Of a stretch of DNA of 34,423 nt, positions 13,807-21,956 are shown in pieces (the first letter of the stretch is position 1; each line of letters opens with the position of its first letter). Location: contig JAUSEB010000034.1 of the NCBI GenBank assembly GCA_030650495.1, positions 1 through 34,423 on the forward strand. Reading direction: 5' to 3'. The stretch comes from Armatimonadota bacterium (GTDB lineage Bacteria > Armatimonadota > UBA5829 > JAUSEB01). The notes beneath the pieces are model-generated. The model was given only the letters and a program-made list of their open reading frames with translations, did not search any database and was not told the origin of the DNA. The position numbers were made by a program, and so were the translations under genes.

Positions 13807-14323
13807 TAGTAAACCAAATGCGCCGCGCATCCCGACGGCGGAAAGTAAGATTAAACGAAGGTCGGAGATACGAAACATCATCCGAAGACTGCAAGCGGAT
13901 GGAAAGACGGTTGTGTTCACCAATGGCTGTTTCGACATAATGCACGTCGGCCATATTCGTTATTTGGAAGAAGCCAGGCGGCTGGGAGATTGCCTTGTGG
14001 TAGGGGTGAACACTGACGATTCGGTCAGGGTGCGCAAAGGTGATAAGAGGCCGATTGTTTCACAGTTCCAGAGGGCTGAGGTTGTGGCTGCGCTTGCCTG
14101 CGTTGATTACGTGACGCTGTTTTCCGAGGCAACGCCTGTCGAGATTGTCGACGAACTCCGCCCTGATGTTCATGTAAAAGGTGGGGACTATACGCTGAGC
14201 CAGATGCCTGAGGCGCCGGTTGTTGAGGCGTATGGCGGGAAGGTCGTGCTTGTGCCCGTGATTGAAGGATATTCGACTACTAAGATAGTGGATAGAATCC
14301 TGGAAATAGCCGAAAAGGGATAA
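13799..14323 (+). CDS. rfaE2: D-glycero-beta-D-manno-heptose 1-phosphate adenylyltransferase
   Basis: This is the stand-alone nucleotidyltransferase half of the HldE type, which activates heptose-1-phosphate to ADP-heptose for the lipopolysaccharide inner core. The 174 residues include the cytidylyltransferase-fold motif TNGCFDIMHVGHIRYLEEAR with HxGH, then NTDDSVRVRKGDKRPI, and GYSTTKIVDRI near the C-terminus. The kinase half is not fused and not in the window. A TTG start at 13799, with GGAG about 8 bases upstream, overlaps the tsaC stop by 8 bases. kdsB and kdsA follow, so this part of the operon is devoted to inner-core sugars. Confidence 0.93.
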   Translation: MSSSKPNAPRIPTAESKIKRRSEIRNIIRRLQADGKTVVFTNGCFDIMHVGHIRYLEEARRLGDCLVVGVNTDDSVRVRKGDKRPIVSQFQRAEVVAALACVDYVTLFSEATPVEIVDELRPDVHVKGGDYTLSQMPEAPVVEAYGGKVVLVPVIEGYSTTKIVDRILEIAEKG

Positions 14324-14330
14324 ACCTCGG

Positions 14331-15080
14331 ATGTCATTACCTAATATAACAGCCATTATTCCGGCAAGGATGGCGTCAACCCGGCTCCCCGGCAAACCGC
14401 TGCTGGATTTGTGCGGCAAGCCGATTATCCAGTGGGTTTATGAGCGTGCAATCGCCGCAAATTGCTTCGATATGATACTGGTCGCGGCTCCGGATAAAGA
14501 AATTATCGACGCTGTTGAGGGCTTCGGCGGCAGGGCTGTCCTGACTTCCCCAAATCATCGCTCCGGCGCTGACCGCCTGGCCGAAGTCTGCGGCAAGATG
14601 GACGTCGGCGACATTATTATCAACATCCAAGGTGATGAGCCGCTTATAGACTCGCAAGCCGTCGCTGAACTGGCGGCGTCGCTGGCGCAAGACGGCGCTA
14701 TTCAGATGGGAAGCCTGATGCGGCCACTTGGCGAATCGGACAACCCGGACGACCCAAATCTCGTCAAAGTCGTGGTCGATTGCGACAGCTTCGCGCTGTA
14801 TTTCTCCCGCTCGCGTATTCCTTATGTGAGAGACGTGGGAACCATGTCGCGAGTATACGGCCACATCGGCGTCTACGCATATCGAAAAGATTTCTTGCTC
14901 AAGTACGCTTCGATGGCTCCGACGATGCTGGAAAAAGCCGAGTCGCTGGAGCAGCTTCGAGCAGTGGAAAACGGATATAGAATCAAGATGATCGAAACGG
15001 AAACTAAGCCCATCGGTGTTGACACTCAAGAAGATTTTGAGCGAGTCCAGGCGCTGGTTTCCGGTGGAGGATTATTATGA
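14331..15080 (+). CDS. kdsB: 3-deoxy-manno-octulosonate cytidylyltransferase (CMP-KDO synthetase)
   Basis: KdsB activates KDO with CTP for transfer to lipid A. The 249-residue length is standard. The N-terminus [28 protein letters not shown] is the nucleotide-binding signature. [15 protein letters not shown] near residue 63 and [10 protein letters not shown] near 92 hold the conserved Asp, and SRSRIPYVR near 162 and GVYAYRK near 182 complete the pattern. The gene starts 8 bases after rfaE2 and overlaps kdsA by 4 bases (ATGA). Confidence 0.97.
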   Translation: MSLPNITAIIPARMASTRLPGKPLLDLCGKPIIQWVYERAIAANCFDMILVAAPDKEIIDAVEGFGGRAVLTSPNHRSGADRLAEVCGKMDVGDIIINIQGDEPLIDSQAVAELAASLAQDGAIQMGSLMRPLGESDNPDDPNLVKVVVDCDSFALYFSRSRIPYVRDVGTMSRVYGHIGVYAYRKDFLLKYASMAPTMLEKAESLEQLRAVENGYRIKMIETETKPIGVDTQEDFERVQALVSGGGLL

Positions 15081-15904
15081 CAAGGCAGATTGACATTGGC
15101 GGCAAATTAGTTGGCGGAGGCGCTCCGTTTGCGCTGTTCGCGGGACCATGCGTGATCGAGAGCCAGGATATGTGCTTCGAGATCGCGGCGGCTGTCAAAA
15201 AAATAGCGGACGGCCTGGGGATTCCATATATATTCAAAGCGTCGTTCGATAAGGCAAATCGAACGTCCATCAATTCGTACCGTGGTCCCGGTATGGAGCG
15301 GGGACTTGAGATACTGGCGGCGGTGAAATCGAAATTCGGGCTGCCGGTTTTGACCGACGTTCACGAAGTCATTCAAGTGAAGCCTGTCGCGGAAGTCGTG
15401 GACGTGCTGCAAGTCCCGGCGTTCTTGTCCAGGCAGACCGACCTCCTGATTGCCGCCGCTGAAACGGGCAAGCCTGTCAATATCAAAAAGGGCCAATTTC
15501 TCGCCCCGTGGGATATGCGAAACGCCATCGATAAAGTCGTCAGCGCGGGAAATGAAGATATACTCTTGACAGAAAGAGGAGCGTCGTTCGGCTACAACAC
15601 GCTCATCGTGGACATGTGCGCTTTGCCAGTTATGCGGGCTTACGGTTATCCCGTGGTCTTCGACGCCACACACAGCGTACAGCGTCCGGGCGGGATGGGC
15701 GCTTCGTCGGGCGGACAAAGGGAGTTTGTTCCCGATTTAGTAAGAGCCGCCGTAGCGGTCGGCATCGACGCGCTGTTCCTGGAAGTCCACCCCGACCCTG
15801 AAAAAGGCCTATCCGACGGCGCAACCATGCTCCCCCTTGCGGATTTGCCATCCGTCCTGAAGCAGGCGAAAGCGATTGAGCAGGCGGTTAGGGATATCCG
15901 ATGA
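15077..15904 (+). CDS. kdsA: KDO-8-phosphate synthase
   Basis: KdsA condenses phosphoenolpyruvate with arabinose-5-phosphate to KDO-8-phosphate. The 275-residue TIM barrel shows [12 protein letters not shown] near residue 21, [20 protein letters not shown] near 53, VLTDVHE near 90, [19 protein letters not shown] near 163 and [12 protein letters not shown] near 194, all diagnostic. It ends the prmC-tsaC-rfaE2-kdsB-kdsA chain and converges with the restriction endonuclease gene 43 bases downstream. Confidence 0.97.
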   Translation: MTRQIDIGGKLVGGGAPFALFAGPCVIESQDMCFEIAAAVKKIADGLGIPYIFKASFDKANRTSINSYRGPGMERGLEILAAVKSKFGLPVLTDVHEVIQVKPVAEVVDVLQVPAFLSRQTDLLIAAAETGKPVNIKKGQFLAPWDMRNAIDKVVSAGNEDILLTERGASFGYNTLIVDMCALPVMRAYGYPVVFDATHSVQRPGGMGASSGGQREFVPDLVRAAVAVGIDALFLEVHPDPEKGLSDGATMLPLADLPSVLKQAKAIEQAVRDIR

Positions 15905-15947
15905 TACTGAGGAATGAATAGCATTATTGGGACGTCCGTAAGGATAC

Positions 15948-16865
15948 CTAGAAGTAACCTAGCTCCAAAACATCATCTTCGATTAGATCCTCATTCTTTA
16001 TCAACCGAGATATTTTCTCAATGAAGCGCTCGAACATGTCAACACTGAGGGGGTGGTCCAAAAGGTATTTCTTATAGATTTGTCGGCCAGCTTGGCGTCC
16101 GGTAAATGTACTATAAGCATGTCGAACATTTGAATTAACACGTTTTGCTTTGCGCAGGATGATAACTTCGTCAATATCTGTTGGAGCCGTGCTGACAGGC
16201 GTCATGTCTAGCCATTCACATAAAAGAAAATACTTGGCTCCTGTAACCGCGCACTTAACATCGTGAGCTGTGGCGCAAGCCTCCTGAAACATAGTTTTGT
16301 CGAGGTTAGTCTTGCACTCTGCAGCAACATACGCTATTCGAGCTTCCCTATCAACCGACACAGCAAAGTCGGGCGTGTGAGATGCTTTGAGGTACAGAGG
16401 TAAGCATATTGCAAAGTCTTGGTTCTTTGTCCGCACACTGAATCCGCTGAGGTGTTCGGCTGTATTCAAAGACGAATTGAAGTATACAGAAGATAAAGAC
16501 GTAGAAGGGCCGACCTCTAACTTGCGGCTAAATATCTGGGGACCCAAACACTTGACAGCCAAATGCGGCAGGAACTCCTCTATTACGCTGTTATCCAGCT
16601 TCAATTGGCCTTTCTGTCTATGAAGGAAGTCGTTTTCGCTATCGAAAATCACATCTATGTCTAGATAGAGGCGATAGTCATTTAGAAATGCCACCATTTG
16701 ACGGATGGCGTTGGCATCACAACCCTCTACTTGTTTCAACTGGTCTATCCATTGATAATACCGATCTAGCGCTTGTTTGATTCTCAGCTTGTCTGACGAC
16801 GGAAGCTTCTCGTTTTCTAGTGTGGCGTTCAGTTTCTCCAGGTGTGGTGTTGGGAAACTAATCAT
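15948..16865 (-). CDS. Bpu10I-family type II restriction endonuclease
   Basis: This 305-residue protein has a PD-(D/E)xK nuclease core: Pro-Asp in HTPDFAV near residue 166, then the strand YVAAECKTNLDKTMFQEA with Glu-Cys-Lys near 183-185. The segments CKTNLDKTMFQEA and LLCEWLDMTPVSTAPTDIDEV match my memory of Bpu10I-like endonucleases, which cut an asymmetric seven-base site. Recognition here is not known, and Bpu10I itself uses two different subunits while only one is seen here. ATG at 16865 is used; a TTG just before it is also possible, with GGGGAG upstream. The gene follows the methyltransferase directly, and the base composition is more AT-rich than that of the neighbours. Confidence 0.8.
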   Translation of the reverse strand: MISFPTPHLEKLNATLENEKLPSSDKLRIKQALDRYYQWIDQLKQVEGCDANAIRQMVAFLNDYRLYLDIDVIFDSENDFLHRQKGQLKLDNSVIEEFLPHLAVKCLGPQIFSRKLEVGPSTSLSSVYFNSSLNTAEHLSGFSVRTKNQDFAICLPLYLKASHTPDFAVSVDREARIAYVAAECKTNLDKTMFQEACATAHDVKCAVTGAKYFLLCEWLDMTPVSTAPTDIDEVIILRKAKRVNSNVRHAYSTFTGRQAGRQIYKKYLLDHPLSVDMFERFIEKISRLIKNEDLIEDDVLELGYF

Positions 16866-16868
16866 CAA

Positions 16869-18170
16869 TTAACTGCTCCCCTCTATGTTGTTCCGCAAGT
16901 TAAGCGTCCCATACATTGGTGATGGGTGGACTGAGGTGGCTTTCAAGAGAGCTGCTTGGATGTCCTCCTTCGACTCGCAGGGAGCTTCCAAAAGCGATTC
17001 CAGTAGTGCCTGGTGTGCTACACACCTGGCTTTTTCTTCGACATTGTAGTCGTCTTGATCTGTGCGTGCAAAGTGCAAAATATCCTCATATACACGTAGT
17101 CCAAATCTGTTGTAAAAGACCCGCTCTTGGCGCATTTCGATCTCAAGCCCGGCACATTGTTTAGCTAGACGCGCTACTATGTCACCATTGTAGAATGCAG
17201 TGCCACGAACATTTGTCTCTCTGCCAAGCACAGCAATAATGCGGCCTGATGATATGCACACTCGACGCATCTCAACAAGCGCCATAGCCATATCGACGCA
17301 GTATTGAATAACCGTGAGAAATCTATTCCCGCGATTCTTTCGGTTCGACCCAATCTCAGAACGAGCTACGTCCAATAGGTTCCATCCTATCGCTTCGGTC
17401 GAACGGCGGAATTGCTGGTGATAATTTTGGACGTTTATATATGGAGGCGAAGTGATAATCAAATTGACGCTTTGGTCTGAAATTGGCAGATGTCTGGCAT
17501 CGCAATTGAATATACGGATTGGTCTTTCCGATATGGGCAAAGAAAGCACTTGGCGTGCTAACGTTTTCCAAACACTATAAAGCCTGCTCTCGTTAAGGTC
17601 CGGCTTCCAGAAGTCGAGTAAGACAATCAGCGCCTCCAATAATATCTTATGTGCAGTATTATTCACAGTCCCTTGGAGTCCACAGAGTCTAGATATAATT
17701 TCGCCCCGCTCATAAACACAGATTGGAGCGCCCAACATAGGCATTGATCGTGGGAGAACGTCTCGAAGCATCGCGGACACTCGCTCGACACAGGTTCTTC
17801 TTGTTTCTAGGTCTACATTGATGAAGCGGTATACCTGTGCCATTAGATAAGCCGCCGGGTTGATCTCGGTTCCTAACGCTTCCATTTTTAGCCTGCCAGC
17901 TTCGTGAAGCACTGTGCCACTTCCAAGAAACGGGTCGAGAACCACCGTATTCACGGTAGCGTAGCGCTCTAAAAGCGCTTGAACGAACTGCGGAGAAAAC
18001 TGCCCTTTCCAAGGGAAAGGATTACTGCGGTTCTTGTTCTCAATATTGAGTAAGGACTGGGGAATATCGTGGGTATTCAGGGGGATTGTGGCGAGTAAAG
18101 AAGCACGATCAGGCAAATCTGATTGCTGTTTCTCAACTCGTTCAAATTGTTCTATACTTATAATGCCCAC
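16869..18170 (-). CDS. DNA methyltransferase of a type II restriction system (SPPY motif)
   Basis: This 433-residue protein carries the SAM-binding motif DPFLGSGTVLHEAG (residues 79-92) followed by GTEINPAA, and the catalytic TSPPYINVQNY (240-250). The TSPPY form is usual for N4-cytosine and some N6-adenine enzymes, so it probably methylates an exocyclic amino group to protect the site cut by the adjacent endonuclease. The SAM motif precedes the catalytic motif, with about 150 residues between them. The start is a GTG at 18170, because a stop lies four codons upstream; no good ribosome site is adjacent, though GGAGGGGG sits 24 bases up. Both genes appear laterally acquired between kdsA and the exporter genes. 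Confidence 0.88.
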   Translation of the reverse strand: MGIISIEQFERVEKQQSDLPDRASLLATIPLNTHDIPQSLLNIENKNRSNPFPWKGQFSPQFVQALLERYATVNTVVLDPFLGSGTVLHEAGRLKMEALGTEINPAAYLMAQVYRFINVDLETRRTCVERVSAMLRDVLPRSMPMLGAPICVYERGEIISRLCGLQGTVNNTAHKILLEALIVLLDFWKPDLNESRLYSVWKTLARQVLSLPISERPIRIFNCDARHLPISDQSVNLIITSPPYINVQNYHQQFRRSTEAIGWNLLDVARSEIGSNRKNRGNRFLTVIQYCVDMAMALVEMRRVCISSGRIIAVLGRETNVRGTAFYNGDIVARLAKQCAGLEIEMRQERVFYNRFGLRVYEDILHFARTDQDDYNVEEKARCVAHQALLESLLEAPCESKEDIQAALLKATSVHPSPMYGTLNLRNNIEGSS

Positions 18171-18212
18171 GTCATAACATTAGGCTAGAGCAGCCCCCTC
18201 CTTCAAGACTGT

Positions 18213-18218
18213 ATTATA
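18213..18218 (-). promoter_or_regulatory. Possible -10 box of the restriction-modification operon
   Basis: A perfect TATAAT lies on the minus strand (18218-18213) about 43 bases before the methyltransferase start. The -35 region 17 bases further up (CGACCA) is weak. Confidence 0.4.
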
Positions 18219-18284
18219 GCACTCTTGGTAACTCTTGGTCGATAGAGTAAGTACACTGAGATGCTGAATATCTAATTGTTTGGT

Positions 18285-18313
18285 TTGACACGGCCTAGCC
18301 CACTGAATATACT
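18285..18313 (+). promoter_or_regulatory. Consensus promoter of the wzm operon, leaderless type
   Basis: TTGACA (18285-18290), a 17-base spacer and TATACT (18308-18313) form a near-perfect promoter. The ATG at 18325 is only 11 bases after the -10 box, so the mRNA would have a leader of about 5 bases and no ribosome-binding site. Confidence 0.75.
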
Positions 18314-18324
18314 GATACTAGCCC

Positions 18325-19167
18325 ATGCTATCGGACCTCCGTGAATTATATAGATACCGTGACCTGGTGGTCCAACTGGTCGTCCGGGACCTGAAGGTCC
18401 GTTATAAGAACTCGGCCCTTGGCTTCTTTTGGTCACTTATCAATCCGCTCGTCCAGGTGGCGATTATCACTATCGTCATCAAGACGGTCATGCGCCTGCC
18501 TATTCCGAACTATTCGGCGTATCTGCTGGCGGCGTTTTTGCCCTGGATGTTTTTCCAAATGTCCCTGTTGGACGCGTCCGATTCTGTGCTCAAGCACCAC
18601 GATCTGCTGAAGAAGGTCTACTTCCCCAGGGAAGCGCTGCCGATCTCGCTCGTCATATCTAATCTAATCCATTTGATACTCGCGTTCGTGGTCTTTTTCG
18701 TATATCTGGTGACGATACCACGGGCGCCGATACTCCCGACCGCGCTGCTTTTGCCCGTGTTGATGGCGATTCAGTTCGTTTTCAATTTGGGAGTAGCGTT
18801 CTTCGTTTCGTGCCTCAACGTTTTCTATGAGGACACCAAGTTCATCGTATCGGTGGGGCTGAACGTCCTGTTCTACGCTACGCCTGTTATGTATGTCTCA
18901 GAACTGGCGTATTCGGCCATGCCGGGGCCGCATAAAGGGATTCTGTGGATTCTCTACCAGATCAACCCGCTCAACGCGCTGCTGATGGCCTATAGAAAGA
19001 TTCTTCTGAACCCGATAAGCGATTTCCCTCTAAACGGACAGCAGATAAGCGATATGCCTTTGAACTATGGCTATTTAGGCGTTGCCGCGCTGATCTCGGT
19101 CGCGCTTGCGGTTTTCGGGTATCGGTTCTTCAACAAGCGCAAGTCTATGTTCGCGGAGATGCTATGA
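18325..19167 (+). CDS. wzm: ABC-2 type polysaccharide exporter permease
   Basis: This 280-residue inner-membrane protein of the Wzm/KpsM/TagG type exports undecaprenyl-linked or lipid-linked polysaccharide with the ATPase encoded next. The N-terminal RDLKVRYKNSALGFFWSLINPL is the hallmark cytoplasmic coupling helix, and about six hydrophobic segments follow. KKVYFPREALP near residue 95 and the YQINPLNALLMAYRKILL segment near 212 are typical periplasmic and C-terminal features. The start is ATG at 18325, immediately downstream of a consensus promoter and without a ribosome site. It overlaps wzt by 4 bases. The cargo cannot be told, but nearby KDO and heptose genes fit an O-antigen or capsule. 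Confidence 0.92.
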   Translation: MLSDLRELYRYRDLVVQLVVRDLKVRYKNSALGFFWSLINPLVQVAIITIVIKTVMRLPIPNYSAYLLAAFLPWMFFQMSLLDASDSVLKHHDLLKKVYFPREALPISLVISNLIHLILAFVVFFVYLVTIPRAPILPTALLLPVLMAIQFVFNLGVAFFVSCLNVFYEDTKFIVSVGLNVLFYATPVMYVSELAYSAMPGPHKGILWILYQINPLNALLMAYRKILLNPISDFPLNGQQISDMPLNYGYLGVAALISVALAVFGYRFFNKRKSMFAEML

Positions 19168-19895
19168 CACCTGCGGTCGAACTATCAGGAGTTACGAAGG
19201 TATTCAGGCTGTGCCACGGGCGGCCAAACTCGTTGAAGTCGCTCGCGCTGTCCTTCCGCCGCCTAAAGTGTGAGGAGCTTCTTGCGCTGGATGACGTTTC
19301 GTTTTCCGTCAAGCCGGGGGAAACAGTAGCTGTTATCGGGCGGAACGGCTCAGGCAAGAGCACGTTGCTTCGCTTGTTGGGGAACGTCTTCAAGCCTACA
19401 CGCGGGAAGGTCGTCGTGCGTGGCCGGGTGTCGTCGCAGCTTGAGCTTGGGGCGGGATTCCATCCTGAGATGACGGGGATGGAAAACATCTATCTGAATG
19501 GAACGATTCTCGGCCTGAGGACAAAAGAGATTCGGGAGCGGATCGACGACATATTGGCGTTTTCCGAGTTGGACAAGTTCATTGACGCGCCGCTGAAGAG
19601 CTATTCCAATGGCATGGTACTGCGGCTGGGGTTTGCGGTCGCCGTGCAGGTGGACCCGGACGTGCTGCTGCTGGACGAGGTCATCGCGGTAGGTGATGAG
19701 GCGTTTCAGGAGAAGTGCTACCTGAAGATTGAGGAGTTGCAGAAGGCGGGGAAGACGATCATATTTGTTTCTCACGATCTTCAAGCCGTGCATAAAGCCG
19801 CATCGAGAGCGATTTGGCTCAGTGGCGGCAAAGTGATGGCGGATGGCGCGGTGGACCAGGCGCTGAGCGCGTACTTGGCGTCGATACCGCATTAG
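19164..19895 (+). CDS. wzt: ABC-type polysaccharide exporter ATPase
   Basis: This 243-residue nucleotide-binding subunit partners the preceding permease. Walker A is GRNGSGKST near residue 58, the Q-loop region is RGRVSSQLELGAGFHPEMTGMENI, the signature is SYSNGM near 145, Walker B is PDVLLLDEV near 166, and the switch His is in VSHD near 205. It ends shortly after the ATPase core and lacks the extra C-terminal carbohydrate-binding domain of O8/O9a-type Wzt. It is therefore closer to TagH/KpsT-like enzymes, and the chain need not carry a recognised terminal cap. ATGA overlap with wzm indicates coupled translation. Confidence 0.93.
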   Translation: MTPAVELSGVTKVFRLCHGRPNSLKSLALSFRRLKCEELLALDDVSFSVKPGETVAVIGRNGSGKSTLLRLLGNVFKPTRGKVVVRGRVSSQLELGAGFHPEMTGMENIYLNGTILGLRTKEIRERIDDILAFSELDKFIDAPLKSYSNGMVLRLGFAVAVQVDPDVLLLDEVIAVGDEAFQEKCYLKIEELQKAGKTIIFVSHDLQAVHKAASRAIWLSGGKVMADGAVDQALSAYLASIPH

Positions 19896-19904
19896 GAGAA
19901 GTGG

Positions 19905-19960
19905 CTGGTGGCTGGTGGCTAGTGAATACTAGCCACTAATCACAAGCCACTAGCCACTAA
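19905..19960. repeat. GTGGCT hairpin between wzt and the Trm112-like gene
   Basis: Direct copies of GGTGGCT are followed by inverted AGCCAC copies around GTGAATAC. It is a low-complexity palindromic repeat with no coding role. Confidence 0.65.
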
Positions 19961-19976
19961 AAAGGGTGGAAAGCCT

Positions 19977-20168
19977 ATGGTTGACCAGAAATTGATCGAA
20001 ATACTTGCTTGTCCGGCGTGTGAGGACCGGCCTCCCGTGAGGCTCGAAGGCAATGAGATAGTGTGCGACAAGTGCGGCCGGGCTTATCCGATACGCGATG
20101 ATATTCCCGTTATGCTGGCAGATGAGGCGAGGATGACAATAGATATTGGGGAAGGGGACGTTAAATGA
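19977..20168 (+). CDS. Trm112/UPF0434 family zinc-ribbon protein
   Basis: This 63-residue protein has two zinc-knuckle pairs, CPACEDRP near residue 11 and [18 protein letters not shown] near 32, the pattern of the Trm112/YcaR family. Eukaryotic Trm112 activates methyltransferases; the role of the small bacterial forms is poorly known. In many proteobacteria the relative YcaR lies between lpxK and kdsB, so its presence near envelope genes is in keeping. GGGTGG lies about 7 bases before the ATG. The stop overlaps the aroQ start (ATGA). Confidence 0.88.
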   Translation: MVDQKLIEILACPACEDRPPVRLEGNEIVCDKCGRAYPIRDDIPVMLADEARMTIDIGEGDVK

Positions 20169-20614
20169 TTAAGATATTGGTGGTCCATGGTCCTAATTTG
20201 AACCTGCTCGGGCAGCGCGAGCCCGGTGTTTACGGCGTCGAATCTATCGACCAGATCAACAATCGCATTCACGCGCGGGCGCAGGAGCTTGAGATGGAGG
20301 TCCGAGTTGTCCAATCGAACAGCGAAGGAGAGATCGTGGACATCATCCAGCAAGCCGCTTCGTGGGCGGAGGGTATTATTATCAACCCGGCTGCTTATAC
20401 TCACTACAGCATCGCTATTCGCGACGCGCTCGCGGCCGTTCACCTTCCCGCCGTGGAGGTGCATCTTTCCAACGTTCACGCCAGGGAGGAGTTCCGCCAC
20501 AGGTCGGTGACGGCTCCCGTGGTCAGCGGGCAGATCGTCGGTTTCGGCGGCGACGGCTATGTTCTGGCGCTCGATGCGCTCAAGAGGATAATCGCAAGTG
20601 GCGCAAAACGCTGA
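20165..20614 (+). CDS. aroQ: Type II 3-dehydroquinate dehydratase
   Basis: AroQ converts 3-dehydroquinate to 3-dehydroshikimate in the shikimate pathway. The 149 residues show [20 protein letters not shown] with the catalytic Tyr near residue 24, SNSEGEIVD near 51, [17 protein letters not shown] near 74 and [19 protein letters not shown] with the catalytic His near 102. It overlaps the Trm112-like gene by 4 bases and the M24 peptidase by 17, so the three are translated together. Confidence 0.96.
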   Translation: MIKILVVHGPNLNLLGQREPGVYGVESIDQINNRIHARAQELEMEVRVVQSNSEGEIVDIIQQAASWAEGIIINPAAYTHYSIAIRDALAAVHLPAVEVHLSNVHAREEFRHRSVTAPVVSGQIVGFGGDGYVLALDALKRIIASGAKR

Positions 20615-21704
20615 TTTGGGAATGGCAATAGAAGGGCGGCTCGCCAAGCTGAGAAGCAAGCTGGCTGAACAGCGGCTGGACGCTATCCTGATCACAATGA
20701 TGGATAACGTCCGGTATATCAGCGGGTTCACCGGATCGACTGCTACGGCTATTGTGGGTAAATCTGACGCTGTTTTGCTGGTCGATCCCAGATATACGAC
20801 GCAGGCAAATGATGAGTGTAGGGGATTTCGCATCGTCGAGTATCGAAGAGTAACCGAGCGTCTGCCGCGTGTGATCGCTGAAGTTGAGGGAATGAAAGCC
20901 GGGAGTTTGGGATTTGAGGCCGACTATCTGCCGTATTCCGAATATAAAAGCCTGGAGGAAAGCAGACGCTCTAATATAAGTCTGGTTGACACTCAGCGGA
21001 TTGTTGACGATCTCCGCTTAATTAAGGACGCGCAGGAGTTGGACGCGATCAAGTATGCTATTGCCATAAGTGACGCCTGTTTTGAGGAGATTCTCGTCCA
21101 GATCAAACCGGGGCTTATGGAGCGGGATGTCGCCATCGCGATTGATTTTTGCATGCGAAAACACGGCGCGTCTAAACCGGCTTTCGATACGATTGTCGCC
21201 GCCGGTCCGCATGCCGCTTTGCCCCACGCGCAGCCCGGCGATAGGATTCTGGAACGCGGGCAATTGCTTAAAATGGACTTCGGCGCGGAATATCAGCAGT
21301 ATCCGTCCGACCTGACGCGCACGGTTTGCCTTGGCCAGCCGGACGCCAAACAGCGGGAGGTCTATAATACCGTGCTCGAAGCGCAGCTTAAGGCCATTGA
21401 CGCGATTCGTCCCGGTATCGCCGGAAAAGATGTCGATTCAGTCGCGCGCGATCATATTGCCGCGGCGGGTTACGGAAAGTATTTCGGCCACGGCTTGGGC
21501 CACAGCCTGGGTCGGGGAGTGCATGACGGCCCTGGTCTGTCCCAGACAAGCCCCATCATATTGGAACCTGGGATGGTCATGACCGTCGAACCCGGTATAT
21601 ATATTCCCGGGTGGGGCGGCGTCCGCATCGAGGATGATGTGCTGGTGACGGATGATGGGTGCGAGATTTTAACGAAGGCAACCAAGGAACTACTGGCGCT
21701 GTAG
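20598..21704 (+). CDS. M24 family Xaa-Pro aminopeptidase
   Basis: This 368-residue metallopeptidase of the PepQ/YpdF/PepP type removes an N-terminal residue before proline. The N-terminal creatinase-like domain has [20 protein letters not shown] near residue 30. The pita-bread domain carries the metal ligands in [19 protein letters not shown] (two Asp), [16 protein letters not shown] (His), [19 protein letters not shown] (two Glu). A GTG start at 20598, with AGAGGA 9 bases upstream, gives the MAQNADLG start; an ATG at 20622 is the alternative. This genomic pairing with aroQ is common in Firmicutes and other phyla, often ahead of elongation factor P, which is not present here. Confidence 0.93.
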   Translation: MAQNADLGMAIEGRLAKLRSKLAEQRLDAILITMMDNVRYISGFTGSTATAIVGKSDAVLLVDPRYTTQANDECRGFRIVEYRRVTERLPRVIAEVEGMKAGSLGFEADYLPYSEYKSLEESRRSNISLVDTQRIVDDLRLIKDAQELDAIKYAIAISDACFEEILVQIKPGLMERDVAIAIDFCMRKHGASKPAFDTIVAAGPHAALPHAQPGDRILERGQLLKMDFGAEYQQYPSDLTRTVCLGQPDAKQREVYNTVLEAQLKAIDAIRPGIAGKDVDSVARDHIAAAGYGKYFGHGLGHSLGRGVHDGPGLSQTSPIILEPGMVMTVEPGIYIPGWGGVRIEDDVLVTDDGCEILTKATKELLAL

Positions 21705-21730
21705 GCTCGTAATAAGCTATAGGTAGGTTG

Positions 21731-21755
21731 GTTTCGGCATCTGAAATGCCGAAAC
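21731..21755. repeat. GTTTCGGCAT hairpin, copy 1
   Basis: GTTTCGGCAT and ATGCCGAAAC arms surround a short loop just after the M24 peptidase gene. A second copy is at 33609-33630. Confidence 0.75.
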
Positions 21756-21793
21756 ACCTACACACCTACAAACAGCGAAAACGTAACGCGTCC

Positions 21794-21902
21794 CGTCATT
21801 CTGAGGAGCGAAGCGACGAAGAATCTAATCAGTTGTATATATAGCGTAACGTATATACATATCCATCACCTGTGTAGATCCTTCACTTCGTTCAGGATGA
21901 CG
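21794..21902. repeat. CGTCATTCTGAGG palindromic element
   Basis: CGTCATTCTGAGGAGCGAAG at the left faces CTTCGTTCAGGATGACG at the right, with GAAGAATCTA and TAGATCCTTC inside and an AT-rich centre containing GTATAT repeats. It is the third member of the CGTCATT family in the window. It fills the gap between the convergent M24 peptidase and rodA genes; no gene is seen. Confidence 0.8.
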
Positions 21903-21956
21903 TATTCGCGGCGTGTTTTTATAGGACGAAGGGTTTGTGCGCCCGCGAGAAGACTT

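Noticed and set aside
13272-13817. A 181-codon minus-strand frame opposite tsaC.
   Set aside because: It is rich in Ser/Thr/Arg as expected for the shadow of a GC-rich gene, and tsaC is unmistakable on the other strand.
18174-18180. A two-codon minigene (ATG TTA TGA) before the methyltransferase start as a translational control.
   Set aside because: The nearest ribosome-like site is 16 bases away and short start-stop pairs arise easily by chance.
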